Source of the DNA: Ligaoa zhengdingensis
GTDB lineage: Bacteria > Bacillota > Clostridia > Oscillospirales > Ruminococcaceae
Reading direction: 5' to 3'
Assembly: GCF_014384885.1 (NCBI RefSeq)
Contig: NZ_JACRST010000023.1
Location: forward strand, 1-35,088
Length of the DNA stretch: 35,088 nucleotides
Below are positions 7,111-15,705 of this stretch, piece by piece; the stretch's first letter is position 1; each line of letters opens with the position of its first letter. Under the pieces are notes generated by a model. It ran no database searches. It had not been told where the DNA came from and saw only the letters and a program-made list of their open reading frames with translations. The position numbers were made by a program, and so were the translations under genes.

Positions 7111-7414
7111 ATTCCAGCGGTTCGTAATGGTAATGGCCGATCTCGCCGGTCATGCGGTGCACCAGCAGGCGCGCGCTGTCCAGCACCAGCGGCGCGAGCA
7201 GCTCCAGCGCGCGCGGGTAATCCCCTTCGGCCAAACGGATGGAGATGCCGCAGCTCGCATGGATGCCGCGCGGGGTGGGCAGAATCGTAAACGGAACCTT
7301 TCCGCGCAGCCGCATCTTGACGGCGACGCCGTCGTGCGTGGAAGCGAACGAGAGCAGATAAAATGCTTCGCTCAAAGCGGGGGCGCCCCCGCCCGCTGCA
7401 TGATCCGCCGTCAT
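7109..7414 (-). CDS. DUF3343 protein (putative Se/S carrier-like)
   Basis: A 101-residue protein with the DUF3343 layout: an N-terminal strand FYLLSFASTHDGVAV and the signature PTPRGIHASCGISIRL with one conserved Cys. Family members are thought to carry sulfur or selenium on that Cys, but proof is limited. GGGAGG lies 9 nt before the ATG. Genes for Se or S metabolism are not seen nearby, so context does not sharpen the role. The N-terminal 14 residues are Ala/Gly-rich and may be variable. Confidence 0.7.
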   Translation of the reverse strand: MTADHAAGGGAPALSEAFYLLSFASTHDGVAVKMRLRGKVPFTILPTPRGIHASCGISIRLAEGDYPRALELLAPLVLDSARLLVHRMTGEIGHYHYEPLE

Positions 7415-7524
7415 ATCCAGCCGCCTCCCATCAGTTTTTCAACTTATTTATTAGTATATCACCGGCGAAACGGGCAAATGGTTACAAAGCCATTACAGAA
7501 TCCGGGTGATTTTGCCCGTTTTTC

Positions 7525-7553
7525 TTGCATTCAAGGGGCAAAACTAGTACAAT
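7525..7553 (+). promoter_or_regulatory. Sigma-A promoter of the yicC-to-spoVM cluster
   Basis: TTGCAT (7525-7530), a 17-bp spacer and TACAAT (7548-7553). The predicted leader of about 75 nt folds into two hairpins, TCGGCC/GGCCGA (7569-7588) and GCCGC/GCGGC (about 7603-7619), just before the ribosome site. Confidence 0.75.
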
Positions 7554-7635
7554 AAAAAGATGGATTCGTCGGCCCTTTTTACGGCCGATTGACGGAGAAA
7601 GCGCCGCCCACAGCGGCGGCCTTGGAGGGATCGTA

Positions 7636-8514
7636 TTGATCAGAAGCATGACGGGCTTTGGACGCGCCCAAGAGACCATCGACGGCCGGGATATCCTCGT
7701 CGAGATCAAAAGCGTCAACCACCGGTTTTTTGAATTCTCCTGCCGGGTGCCGCGCGCATACGGCTATTTGGAGGAAAAGCTCAAGCGCTACCTGCAAACC
7801 AAAATTTCACGTGGCAAGGTGGACGTGGGCGTCACCATCGTGACGCTGGACGGCGCCAACGCCCAGGTGGAGATCAACCGGGAGCTTGCGCGCGGCTATG
7901 TGGACGCGCTGCGCGCGCTCAGCGGCGAGTTCGGGCTGATTGACGACCTGTCGCTGTCGGCGGTGGCCCGCTTCTCCGACATCTTCACCGTGCGCAAGGG
8001 CCTGGAGGATGAAGAGGTCATCTGGGACGGCGTTAAAACCGTGCTGGACGAGGCCGCCGACCGCTTTATTGCGATGCGCGCCGCCGAGGGCGAGCGCCTG
8101 CGCGACGACTGCCTCGACCGGCTGTGCCGCATCGAGCAGGCCGTGGGGGTGATCGAAGAGCGCTCCCCCCAGGTAGTGGAGGAATACCGCGAACGCCTCT
8201 ACCGCAAGTTGCAGGAGCTGTTGGCCGACCGCAACATCGACGATTCCCGCATCCTCACCGAGGCGGCGATCTTTGCGGATAAAACCGCGGTAGCCGAGGA
8301 GACCGTGCGCCTGCGCAGCCACATCGCCCAGTTCCGCGAAATTTTAAAGCTCAAGGAACCGGTCGGCCGCAAGCTGGATTTCCTTGTGCAGGAGTTCAAC
8401 CGCGAGACCAACACCATCGGCAGCAAGGCGCAGGACCTCGAGGTCGCCCGCATCGTGGTGGATGTCAAGAGCGAAATCGAAAAGATCCGCGAACAGATCC
8501 AAAACATCGAATAA
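7636..8514 (+). CDS. yicC: YicC/YloC-family endoribonuclease
   Basis: A 292-residue YicC-family protein. The N-terminus IRSMTGFGRA and the C-terminal KLDFLVQEFNRETNTIGSK are strong family signatures. E. coli YicC is described as an endoribonuclease acting in small-RNA turnover; the Bacillus relative is YloC. The start is a TTG at 7636 with GGAGG 7 nt upstream, giving the usual N-terminus (M)IRSMTG; the in-frame codons upstream are leader, not coding. It is the first gene of the long core cluster and is followed after 31 nt by remA, as in Bacillus. Confidence 0.93.
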   Translation: MIRSMTGFGRAQETIDGRDILVEIKSVNHRFFEFSCRVPRAYGYLEEKLKRYLQTKISRGKVDVGVTIVTLDGANAQVEINRELARGYVDALRALSGEFGLIDDLSLSAVARFSDIFTVRKGLEDEEVIWDGVKTVLDEAADRFIAMRAAEGERLRDDCLDRLCRIEQAVGVIEERSPQVVEEYRERLYRKLQELLADRNIDDSRILTEAAIFADKTAVAEETVRLRSHIAQFREILKLKEPVGRKLDFLVQEFNRETNTIGSKAQDLEVARIVVDVKSEIEKIREQIQNIE

Positions 8515-8545
8515 ACCCGCTATCATGTTAAGGAGGAGCATCCCG

Positions 8546-8812
8546 ATGAAATTAATCAATATCGGCTTTGGCAACATGGTCAGCGCCAATCGGCTGGTGG
8601 CCATCGTCAGCCCCGAAAGCGCCCCCATCAAACGCATCATCCAGGACGCGCGGGACCGCGGCACCCTGATCGATGCGACCTACGGGCGGCGCACCCGCGC
8701 CGTCATCATCACAGACAGCGACCATGTGGTGCTCTCGGCGGTGCAGCCCGAGACGGTGGCCAACCGCCTGAACGACGACGATGACGACGAGGAGATGGAA
8801 GACGATGACTAA
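8546..8812 (+). CDS. remA: RemA/DUF370 DNA-binding regulator
   Basis: An 88-residue RemA-family protein. MKLINIGFGN, SPESAPIKRIIQDARDRG and DATYGRRTRAVI are nearly as in Bacillus RemA, which binds DNA as a ring-shaped oligomer and activates matrix genes. AGGAGG precedes the ATG. The C-terminus differs from the Bacillus form: it ends in NDDDDDEEMEDDD, an almost wholly acidic tail. The tail is also where the gmk ribosome site and start codon overlap the gene by 8 nt. Its role in this species is inferred. Confidence 0.93.
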   Translation: MKLINIGFGNMVSANRLVAIVSPESAPIKRIIQDARDRGTLIDATYGRRTRAVIITDSDHVVLSAVQPETVANRLNDDDDDEEMEDDD

Positions 8813-9413
8813 GCAGGGGCTCCTGGTGGTGATCTCCGGCCCGTCCGGGGTGGGCAAGGGCACCGTGCTGCGCAGCTTTATGGCGCAGAACGAGAATGTG
8901 CGGCTCTCTATCTCCGCCACCACCCGTTCCCCCCGCCCCGGCGAGGAGGACGGCGTACACTACTACTTTCTTTCGCGCGAGCGGTTTTTGGAGCTGGCCG
9001 GGTCGGGCGGCATGCTGGAACACGCCGAATACAGCGGCAACTACTACGGCACGCCGCGCGACATGGTGCAGCGCGAGCTGGATGCGGGCAACGATGTCAT
9101 TTTGGAGATCGACGTGCAGGGGGCGATGCAGGTGAAGGCCGCCCGCCCCGACGCGCTGATGGTGTTCATCCTGCCGCCCAGCATGGCCGAGCTCACCCGC
9201 CGCCTGGTGGACCGGCGCACCGAGGATGAAGTTACCATCAACCGGCGCCTGGCCGCGGCCCGCGGCGAGCTGGAGCAGGCCCACCGCTACGACTACGCGG
9301 TAGTCAACGACAACATCGAGGACGCGGTGGAAAAGCTCGCCGCGATTCTGCGCGCCGCCAAGTGCAGCACGCGCTATTTAAACGATTTTATCAACGAGGT
9401 GCAATGTCTATGA
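8805..9413 (+). CDS. gmk: Guanylate kinase
   Basis: A 202-residue enzyme that transfers phosphate from ATP to GMP (to GDP) in purine nucleotide supply. The P-loop GPSGVGKGT is at about residues 11-19, and the GMP-binding segment has TTRSPRPGEEDGVHY and EYSGNYYGT. Length is normal for the family. The ATG overlaps the end of remA by 8 nt and the stop overlaps rpoZ as ATGA, so all three are translationally coupled. The remA-gmk-rpoZ order is classical in Firmicutes. Confidence 0.97.
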   Translation: MTKQGLLVVISGPSGVGKGTVLRSFMAQNENVRLSISATTRSPRPGEEDGVHYYFLSRERFLELAGSGGMLEHAEYSGNYYGTPRDMVQRELDAGNDVILEIDVQGAMQVKAARPDALMVFILPPSMAELTRRLVDRRTEDEVTINRRLAAARGELEQAHRYDYAVVNDNIEDAVEKLAAILRAAKCSTRYLNDFINEVQCL

Positions 9414-9634
9414 ATATGTTAAGACCCGCTGTGAATGAAATCCTGAAAAACGGGGAGAGCCCCTATTCGCTGGTGGTGGGCGTGGCCAAGCGCGCGCGCC
9501 AGATCACCGATGAATCGGAGGAGGAAAGAAAAATTCTGGTGGATAAGCCGGTGAAGCTCGCGGTGGAGGAATTCGCCGAGGGCAAGGTGAAGCTGGTGGA
9601 GGCCGAGGACATCGGCAAAGACGTGGAAGAATGA
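9410..9634 (+). CDS. rpoZ: RNA polymerase omega subunit
   Basis: A 74-residue omega subunit that helps assemble beta-prime into RNA polymerase. It has the typical N-terminal helix, SPYSLVVGVAKRARQI and KPVKLAVEEF. The start is put at ATG 9410, which overlaps the gmk stop (ATGA) with GAGGT about 9 nt upstream; an ATG two codons earlier is too close to that site. In Bacillus coaBC follows; here priA is next, 33 nt on. Confidence 0.95.
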   Translation: MNMLRPAVNEILKNGESPYSLVVGVAKRARQITDESEEERKILVDKPVKLAVEEFAEGKVKLVEAEDIGKDVEE

Positions 9635-9667
9635 CCGGGATTTTCCGGAACTGGAGGGCGGCCTGAT

Positions 9668-12130
9668 ATGGCGGGGCAGCTTCTGGCCAAAATCGCGGTG
9701 GAAAAGGCCGCCTATCACTTCGACAAGCTCTACGACTACCTGGTGCCCGAGGCCTACCGCGACAAAGTGCGGCCCGGCTGCCGGGTCACCGTGCCGTTCG
9801 GCGCGGGCAACCGCCGCCGTCAGGGGGTGGTGCTGGCGCTGGAGGAGGCGGGCGAGGGCGCGGATCTTTCGCGCCTCAAGCCCTTCGCCCTGCTGCTGGA
9901 CGACGGCGCGGCGCTCGGCCCGGAGCTGCTGGAGCTGGCGGGCTGGCTGCGCGAGAACACCTTCTGCACCTGGTTCGACGCGGTGCGCACCCTGCTGCCG
10001 CCCGGCCTGGGTTACCGCCTCGACCTGACCCTGCGTACAGCCCCCGAGCCGCCCGGCGACCCGGACGCGCTGGCCGACGACATGCGCGCGCTGTTTTCCT
10101 TTGTGCGCGGGCGGGGTCGGGTGTCCCGCGGACGCCTGTGCGAGGCGTTCGGCCTGCTGCCGGACGCGCCCGCGCTGGAGGCGCTGCTCGCGGGCGGCTG
10201 GCTGCTGGGCGAGGAGAGCGCGAGGCGCAAAATCGGCGACGACACGGTGACGATGGCGCGCCTCACCCCGGACGCGGAGGACCGCATCGGGGAATTGAAG
10301 CTCACCGTCAAGCAGCGCGCGGTGGTCGAACTGCTGCAAAGCGCGGGGACCGCCTCGGTGCGGGAGATCGGTTACTTCACCGGCACCACCCGCGCGGTGG
10401 CCGCAGCGCTCGGGCAAAAGGGGCTCGTCGAATTTTTCAAGGCCCCACCGCCGCGCGCGCCGCTGGCCGACGGGGACGCCCCACCGCCCCCGCTCGCCCT
10501 CACCGGCGGCCAACAGCGCGCCTACGAGGGCCTGTCGGCCCTCTATCGCCAGGGCGAAGCGGCGGTGTCGCTGCTCTACGGCGTCACCGGCAGCGGCAAA
10601 ACCAGCGTCTACCTGCGCCTGATCGAGGACGTGGTGGCCGACGGCCGCCAGGTGATCGTGCTGGTGCCGGAGATTTCCCTCACCCCGCAGACGATCGGCG
10701 CGTTCACCGCGCGGTTCGGCCCCAGGGTGGCGATTCTGCACAGCGCCCTCTCGATGGGGGAACGGCTGGAGCAGTGGAAGCGCATCCGCGCCGGGGAGGT
10801 CTCGATCGCGGTGGGCACCCGCTCGGCGGTGTTCGCTCCGTTTGAGAACATCGGCCTCATCCTGATCGACGAGGAACAGGAGAGCGCCTACAAGAGCGAA
10901 TCCAGCCCCCGCTACCACGCGCGCGAGGTCGCCAAGCACCGCATCCTGCGCCACAGCGCGCAGCTGGTGCTCTGTTCGGCCACGCCGAGCGTCGAGAGCT
11001 ACTACCACGCCATGACCGGGCGCTACCGCCTGTTCACCCTCACCGAGCGGTTCGGCCACGCCCTGCTGCCCGAGGTGGAGGTGGTGGACATGGACGGCGA
11101 GCTGCGCGAGGGCAACCTCAGCGGCGTCAGCCACGCGCTGGGCACGGCCATCGCGGAAAACCTCGCGGACGGCCGTCAGACCATCCTGCTGCTCAACCGG
11201 CGGGGGTACAACACCCTGGTGAAGTGCCAAAACTGCAACACCGCGGTCACCTGCCCGCATTGCAGCATCGGCTTGGTCTACCACCAGGCCAACGGGCGGC
11301 TGATGTGCCACTACTGCGGCTATTCCCGCGCGCTGGCGCAGCGGTGCGAGGTGTGCGGCAGCGACTACGTCAAGTACGCGGGCGAGGGCACCCAACGGCT
11401 GGAGGAGGAGCTGCACACGCTGTTCCCCTCGGCGCGCGTCCTGCGCATGGACGCGGACACAACCATGGCCAAGCACGCCTATGAGCAGCGCTTTGAGCGC
11501 TTCGCCCAAGGCGATTACGATATTATGGTGGGCACCCAGATGGTGGCCAAGGGGCTCAACTTCCCCAACGTCACGCTGGTGGGGGTGCTCGCCGCCGACA
11601 GCACTTTGTTCGGCGACAACTTCAAGAGCGAGGAGCGCACCTTCAGCCTGCTCACGCAGGTGGTCGGGCGCAGCGGGCGGGGCTCGCTGCACGGCCGGGC
11701 GTACATCCAGACCCATTTCCCGGAAAATGAGATTTTCCGCCTGGCGGCGCGGCAGGATTACGAGGGCTTTTACCAACGCGAAATCGCCACCCGCCGCCTG
11801 ATGCTCTATCCGCCCTTCTGTACCCTGTGCGCGGTGGGCTTCACCGGCCTGGAGGAGGGCGCGGTACGCGCGGGCGCGCAGGCGTTTCTGCGGGAGCTCA
11901 CCCGCACGGCGCGGCAGGACTACCCCGCTCTGCCCCTGCGGGTGCTGGGTCCGACGCCCGGGGTGGTGCCCAAGGTGGGCGGAAAATATCGCTATAAGCT
12001 CATCATAAAATGTAAAAACACGCGGGACTTCCGCGCGATGCTCGCGCAGGTGCTCATCTGGTTCGGGCGACGCCCCGAGGGGCGGAAGGTGAGCGCCTAC
12101 GCCGATCTCTATTTTGACGGCTCCCTGTGA
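9668..12130 (+). CDS. priA: Primosomal protein N' (replication restart helicase PriA)
   Basis: An 820-residue superfamily 2 helicase that reloads the replisome at stalled forks. An N-terminal DNA-binding domain (3'BD, then winged helix) covers about residues 1-240. The helicase core has Walker A GVTGSGKT (about 305-312), the Walker B box DEEQ followed by RYHAREVAK, and motif III CSATPS. A zinc-binding insert with four Cys pairs (CQNC, CPHC, CHYC, CEVC; about 519-565) lies before the second helicase lobe, which holds GTQMVAKGLNFPN and QVVGRSGRG. GGAGGG lies 10 nt before the ATG. Length is normal. Confidence 0.96.
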   Translation: MAGQLLAKIAVEKAAYHFDKLYDYLVPEAYRDKVRPGCRVTVPFGAGNRRRQGVVLALEEAGEGADLSRLKPFALLLDDGAALGPELLELAGWLRENTFCTWFDAVRTLLPPGLGYRLDLTLRTAPEPPGDPDALADDMRALFSFVRGRGRVSRGRLCEAFGLLPDAPALEALLAGGWLLGEESARRKIGDDTVTMARLTPDAEDRIGELKLTVKQRAVVELLQSAGTASVREIGYFTGTTRAVAAALGQKGLVEFFKAPPPRAPLADGDAPPPPLALTGGQQRAYEGLSALYRQGEAAVSLLYGVTGSGKTSVYLRLIEDVVADGRQVIVLVPEISLTPQTIGAFTARFGPRVAILHSALSMGERLEQWKRIRAGEVSIAVGTRSAVFAPFENIGLILIDEEQESAYKSESSPRYHAREVAKHRILRHSAQLVLCSATPSVESYYHAMTGRYRLFTLTERFGHALLPEVEVVDMDGELREGNLSGVSHALGTAIAENLADGRQTILLLNRRGYNTLVKCQNCNTAVTCPHCSIGLVYHQANGRLMCHYCGYSRALAQRCEVCGSDYVKYAGEGTQRLEEELHTLFPSARVLRMDADTTMAKHAYEQRFERFAQGDYDIMVGTQMVAKGLNFPNVTLVGVLAADSTLFGDNFKSEERTFSLLTQVVGRSGRGSLHGRAYIQTHFPENEIFRLAARQDYEGFYQREIATRRLMLYPPFCTLCAVGFTGLEEGAVRAGAQAFLRELTRTARQDYPALPLRVLGPTPGVVPKVGGKYRYKLIIKCKNTRDFRAMLAQVLIWFGRRPEGRKVSAYADLYFDGSL

Positions 12131-12157
12131 GGGGCCGCACCCAAGGAGGAGTACGAC

Positions 12158-12625
12158 ATGGCTCTGCGAACGATTGTAACGGAAGGTGACGAATGCCTGC
12201 GCAAGCAGGCCAAAACGGTCACCAATTTTGACGAAAAACTCTGGACCCTGCTGGACGACATGGCGGACACGATGTATGAGGCCAACGGCGTTGGGCTCGC
12301 CGCGCCTCAGGTGTCGGTGCTGCGCCAGGTGGTGGTCATCGATGTGGGGGACGGCCTGATCGAGCTTGTGAACCCCGAGGTGATCGCCCAGGCGGGCTCG
12401 GTGGAGGACACCGAGGGCTGCCTCTCGTTCCCCGGGCAGTGGGGGATCGTGGCGCGCCCCGAAAAGGCGGCCGTCAAAGCGCAGGACCGCCACGGCAAGG
12501 AGATCGTGGTGGAGGGCGAGGGCCTGCTGGCGCGGGCGCTCTGCCACGAGATCGACCACCTCAAGGGCGTGGTCTTCAAGGATCTGGTGATCCGCATGTG
12601 CACGGAGGAAGAGCTGAACGGATGA
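12158..12625 (+). CDS. def: Peptide deformylase
   Basis: A 155-residue metalloenzyme that removes the formyl group from the initiator Met of new proteins. All three signatures are present: GVGLAAPQ, EGCLSFPG with the metal-ligand Cys, and HEIDHLKG with the two His ligands and catalytic Glu. AGGAGG precedes the ATG. Its stop overlaps the fmt start (ATGA), which couples the deformylase with the enzyme that adds the formyl group. Confidence 0.97.
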   Translation: MALRTIVTEGDECLRKQAKTVTNFDEKLWTLLDDMADTMYEANGVGLAAPQVSVLRQVVVIDVGDGLIELVNPEVIAQAGSVEDTEGCLSFPGQWGIVARPEKAAVKAQDRHGKEIVVEGEGLLARALCHEIDHLKGVVFKDLVIRMCTEEELNG

Positions 12626-13545
12626 GAATTGTATTTATGGGTACCCCAGATTTCGCAGTGCCCTGCCTCAAGCGGCTGATCGACCTCGGGGAGGAGGTCG
12701 TGGGGGTGTTCACCCAGCCGGATAAGCCCAAGGGGCGCGGCTACCAAACCGCGCCGCCGCCGGTGAAGGAGCTCGCGCTGCGCTGCGGCCTGCCGGTCTA
12801 TCAGCCCGCCAAAATGCGGGACGGCGAGGCCCTGGCGGTGTTACAGGAGCTGCGGCCCGACCTCATCGTGGTGGTGGCCTACGGCAAAATTTTGCCCAAA
12901 GAGATCCTCGACCTGCCGCCGCTGGGCTGCATCAACGTACACGGGAGCCTGCTGCCCCGCTACCGCGGCGCGGGCCCCATCCAGTGGAGCGTCATCAACG
13001 GCGAGGCGGTCACCGGCGTCACCACCATGTATATGGACGTGGGGATGGACACCGGCGATATGATCTTGAAGGCGGAAACCCCCATCGGCGAGGAGGAGAC
13101 GGCCGGCGAGCTGTTCGACCGCCTGTGCCTCATCGGGGCGGACTGCCTGGCGGACACTCTCGCGCTGCTCAAGGCCGGGGAAGCGCCCCGCACCCCGCAG
13201 GACGAGGCCCAGGCCACCTACGCGCCGATGCTCACCCGCGAGCTGGCGCGGCTGGACTTTGCCCGCCCCGCACGGGAGCTGCACAACCTGGTGCGCGGCA
13301 CCTCCCCCTGGCCCACCGCGCACACCGCCTTCCGCGGCAAGCTGCTCAAGGTGCACCGCGCCCGCGTGGCCGAAGGCTTCTCCGGCGAGCCGGGGGTAAT
13401 CCTCGACGGCAAACGGCTGATCGTGGGGTGCGGCGAGGGCGCGCTGGAGCTGCTGGAGGTCCAGCAGGAGGGCGCCAAGCGGATGTCCGCCGCCGACTTT
13501 ATGAACGGCAAGCGGGTGTCCGCCGGAGAAAAATTCGACAATTAG
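12622..13545 (+). CDS. fmt: Methionyl-tRNA formyltransferase
   Basis: A 307-residue enzyme that formylates initiator Met-tRNA from 10-formyl-THF. The N-terminal MRIVFMGTPDFAVP is diagnostic. The catalytic block NVHGSLLPRYRGAGPIQWS carries the conserved Asn and His, and DVGMDTGDM the conserved Asp. A C-terminal OB-like domain follows from about residue 205. The start overlaps def by 4 nt. A short AT-rich gap of 67 bp separates it from the Zn peptidase. Confidence 0.97.
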   Translation: MRIVFMGTPDFAVPCLKRLIDLGEEVVGVFTQPDKPKGRGYQTAPPPVKELALRCGLPVYQPAKMRDGEALAVLQELRPDLIVVVAYGKILPKEILDLPPLGCINVHGSLLPRYRGAGPIQWSVINGEAVTGVTTMYMDVGMDTGDMILKAETPIGEEETAGELFDRLCLIGADCLADTLALLKAGEAPRTPQDEAQATYAPMLTRELARLDFARPARELHNLVRGTSPWPTAHTAFRGKLLKVHRARVAEGFSGEPGVILDGKRLIVGCGEGALELLEVQQEGAKRMSAADFMNGKRVSAGEKFDN

Positions 13546-13612
13546 TCACGCCCTATTCACAATATTTTGCTTTGATAGATTTGATACTTTAAAATAAAGA
13601 AGGTTTTGCCGC

Positions 13613-14311
13613 TTGTTTGGATTTTTCTACGATTCTTATTACTGGATTTTGGTGGTGCCGGCCATGCTGCTTGCGGCCTTTGCGCAGATGAAGGTGAGCT
13701 CCACCTTCAACCGCTACTCGCAGGTGCGCAGCCGCAGCGGCTACACCGGCGCGCAGGCCGCGCGCGACATCCTGGACCGCAACGGGCTGCAGGGCGTGCG
13801 CATCGAACGGGTGCGCGGCAACCTCACCGACCACTACGACCCGCGCAGCAACGTGGTGCGCCTGTCCGATTCGGTGTACGACAGCCCGTCAGTGGCCGCC
13901 ATTGGGGTGGCCGCCCACGAGTGCGGCCATGCGGTGCAGCACGCGGTGGGTTACTTCCCCATCAAGCTGCGCTCCGCCATCATCCCGGTCACCAACATCG
14001 GCTCCAAGCTGTCCATCCCGCTGCTGCTCATCGGGCTGGTGGTGCAGGTCGAGCCGCTCATCAACCTGGGCATCCTGCTGTTTTCCACCATGGCGCTGTT
14101 CCAGCTCGTGACCCTGCCGGTGGAATACAACGCGAGCAACCGCGCGCTGGCCACCCTGGACAGCACCGGGATGCTCTCTGGCGACGAGTTACAGGGCAGC
14201 AAAAAGGTGCTCAGCGCCGCCGCCCTCACCTACGTGGCCGCGCTGCTGGTCGCGGTGATGCAGCTGCTGCGCCTGCTGCTGCTGTTTGGCGGGCGCCGTC
14301 GGGACGACTGA
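13613..14311 (+). CDS. Membrane zinc metallopeptidase (YugP family)
   Basis: A 232-residue integral membrane protein of the neutral zinc metallopeptidase family (YugP-like). The HECGHAVQH motif at about residue 100 supplies the zinc His ligands and catalytic Glu. Hydrophobic helices lie at the N-terminus, at two segments after the active site (about 125-170) and at the C-terminus. The start is TTG at 13613, with AAGAAGG about 9 nt upstream. It is commonly found beside rsmB in Clostridia. The substrate is unknown. Confidence 0.9.
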   Translation: MFGFFYDSYYWILVVPAMLLAAFAQMKVSSTFNRYSQVRSRSGYTGAQAARDILDRNGLQGVRIERVRGNLTDHYDPRSNVVRLSDSVYDSPSVAAIGVAAHECGHAVQHAVGYFPIKLRSAIIPVTNIGSKLSIPLLLIGLVVQVEPLINLGILLFSTMALFQLVTLPVEYNASNRALATLDSTGMLSGDELQGSKKVLSAAALTYVAALLVAVMQLLRLLLLFGGRRRDD

Positions 14312-14349
14312 CCGGACGCCACACCCATCAAAGAGTAAGGAATGACAGA

Positions 14350-15705
14350 ATGAAATCTGCAAGACAAATCGCCGTGCAGGCGCTCATCAAAGTGAACCAA
14401 GATGGAGGCTACTCGAATCTGGTGCTGGACCACGCACTGGAGGAAAGTGGCCTCGACGCGCGTGACAAGGCGTTTTGCACCACGCTGTTTTACGGCGTAT
14501 TGGAGCGGCGTATCACCCTGGACGCGGTGCTCGCGCGCTACTGCCGCCAGCCGCTCAAAAAACTGATGCCGCAGGTGCGCGAGCTGCTGCGGATCGCGGT
14601 GTACCAGATTCTCTACCTCGAGGGGGTGCCCGCGTCGGCGGCGGTCAACGAGAGCGTCGAGCTCTCCCGCCGCATGAAATGCGGACACGCCTCGGGCTTT
14701 CTTAACGGGGTGCTGCGCGCCTTTCTGCGGGACGGCGGCAGCCTGGATGGGGTGCTGCCCGACCGCGCGGAACACCCTGAGGAGTACCTGGGCCTCTTTT
14801 ATTCGGCCCCGCTCTGGCTGGTGCGGCAGTGGGCTGCCGACTACGGCATCGAACGAGCCGAGGGGATGCTCGCCGTGTCGGTGGGCCGCCCCCCGCTCTA
14901 CCTGCGGGTAAACCCGCTTAAAAATAACCCTGCCGACCTCGCCGCCGCGCTGCGCAAAAAGGGCTTTGCGGTCACGGTGCGCGAGGAGATCGGCAACTGC
15001 CTGGAGGTATCCGGCACCGGCGCGGTGGACTACCCCGTGCTCTACAAGCGCGGCCACTTCACCGTGCAGGACCTGTCCTCCCAGCTCTGCGTGCAGGCGC
15101 TGGAGGCCCGACCCGGGATGCGCTGCCTGGACGTGTGCGCCGCGCCGGGCGGAAAGACCTTCACCCTGGCGCAGGAGATGCAGAACGAGGGCGAGGTGCT
15201 CGCCCTGGACCTGCACGAATTTAAAACCAAGCTGATCCGCGACGGCGCAAAGCGGCTGGGGCTCACCTGCGTCTCCACCGAGGCGTCCGACGCCTCGGTG
15301 TACGACCCGGCGCGCGGCCTGTTCGACCGCGTGCTGTGCGACGTGCCCTGCTCCGGGCTGGGGATCATCCGGCGCAAACCGGAGATCCGCTACAAAAATC
15401 CCGAGGAATTGGCCGCTTTGCCCGAAATTCAGTATAAAATATTGGAAATATCCGCAAAATATCTCAAGGCGGGTGGACGGCTGATCTATTCCACCTGCAC
15501 CCTCAACCGGAATGAGAACGACCGGGTGGTCGAGCGCTTTTTGCGCGAGCACCCGGAGTTTGAACCCGAACCGCTGCCCGAGCGCATCCGGCGGCTGACG
15601 GGCGGCGAGGGCTACAAGGTCACGCTGTTCCCCGAGGCGCTCGGCTCGGACGGATTCTTCTTTGCGCTGCTGCGCCGCACAGAGAAAGGGGGCGCGGCCC
15701 TGTGA
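14350..15705 (+). CDS. rsmB: 16S rRNA m5C967 methyltransferase
   Basis: A 451-residue enzyme that methylates C967 of 16S rRNA using SAM. An N-terminal NusB-like RNA-binding domain covers about residues 1-140. The methyltransferase domain has the SAM loop DVCAAPGGKT, the catalytic Cys in DVPCSGLG and the second Cys in YSTCTL. It starts at ATG 14350, where family similarity begins; the open frame runs far upstream but that part overlaps the peptidase gene and is not coding. The stop overlaps the rlmN start as GTGA. Confidence 0.95.
   Translation: MKSARQIAVQALIKVNQDGGYSNLVLDHALEESGLDARDKAFCTTLFYGVLERRITLDAVLARYCRQPLKKLMPQVRELLRIAVYQILYLEGVPASAAVNESVELSRRMKCGHASGFLNGVLRAFLRDGGSLDGVLPDRAEHPEEYLGLFYSAPLWLVRQWAADYGIERAEGMLAVSVGRPPLYLRVNPLKNNPADLAAALRKKGFAVTVREEIGNCLEVSGTGAVDYPVLYKRGHFTVQDLSSQLCVQALEARPGMRCLDVCAAPGGKTFTLAQEMQNEGEVLALDLHEFKTKLIRDGAKRLGLTCVSTEASDASVYDPARGLFDRVLCDVPCSGLGIIRRKPEIRYKNPEELAALPEIQYKILEISAKYLKAGGRLIYSTCTLNRNENDRVVERFLREHPEFEPEPLPERIRRLTGGEGYKVTLFPEALGSDGFFFALLRRTEKGGAAL

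Noticed and set aside
10867..10881. DEEQ in place of DEEH in PriA as a possible defect
   Set aside because: From memory, DEEQ followed by RYHA is common in clostridial PriA; all other motifs are complete.
9419..12559. Very long minus-strand open frame opposite rpoZ, priA and def
   Set aside because: It is opposite three well-recognised genes and its product is a low-information Arg/His/Gln/Ala-rich string typical of antisense frames in GC-rich DNA.
13567..13595. TTGCTT-17-TAAAAT promoter before the zinc peptidase gene
   Set aside because: The predicted start of transcription would fall inside the ribosome site, so a useful mRNA is unlikely.
13606..14349. In-frame upstream extension of rsmB
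   Set aside because: It overlaps the zinc peptidase, whose HExxH motif and membrane helices are in another frame; rsmB similarity begins at ATG 14350.
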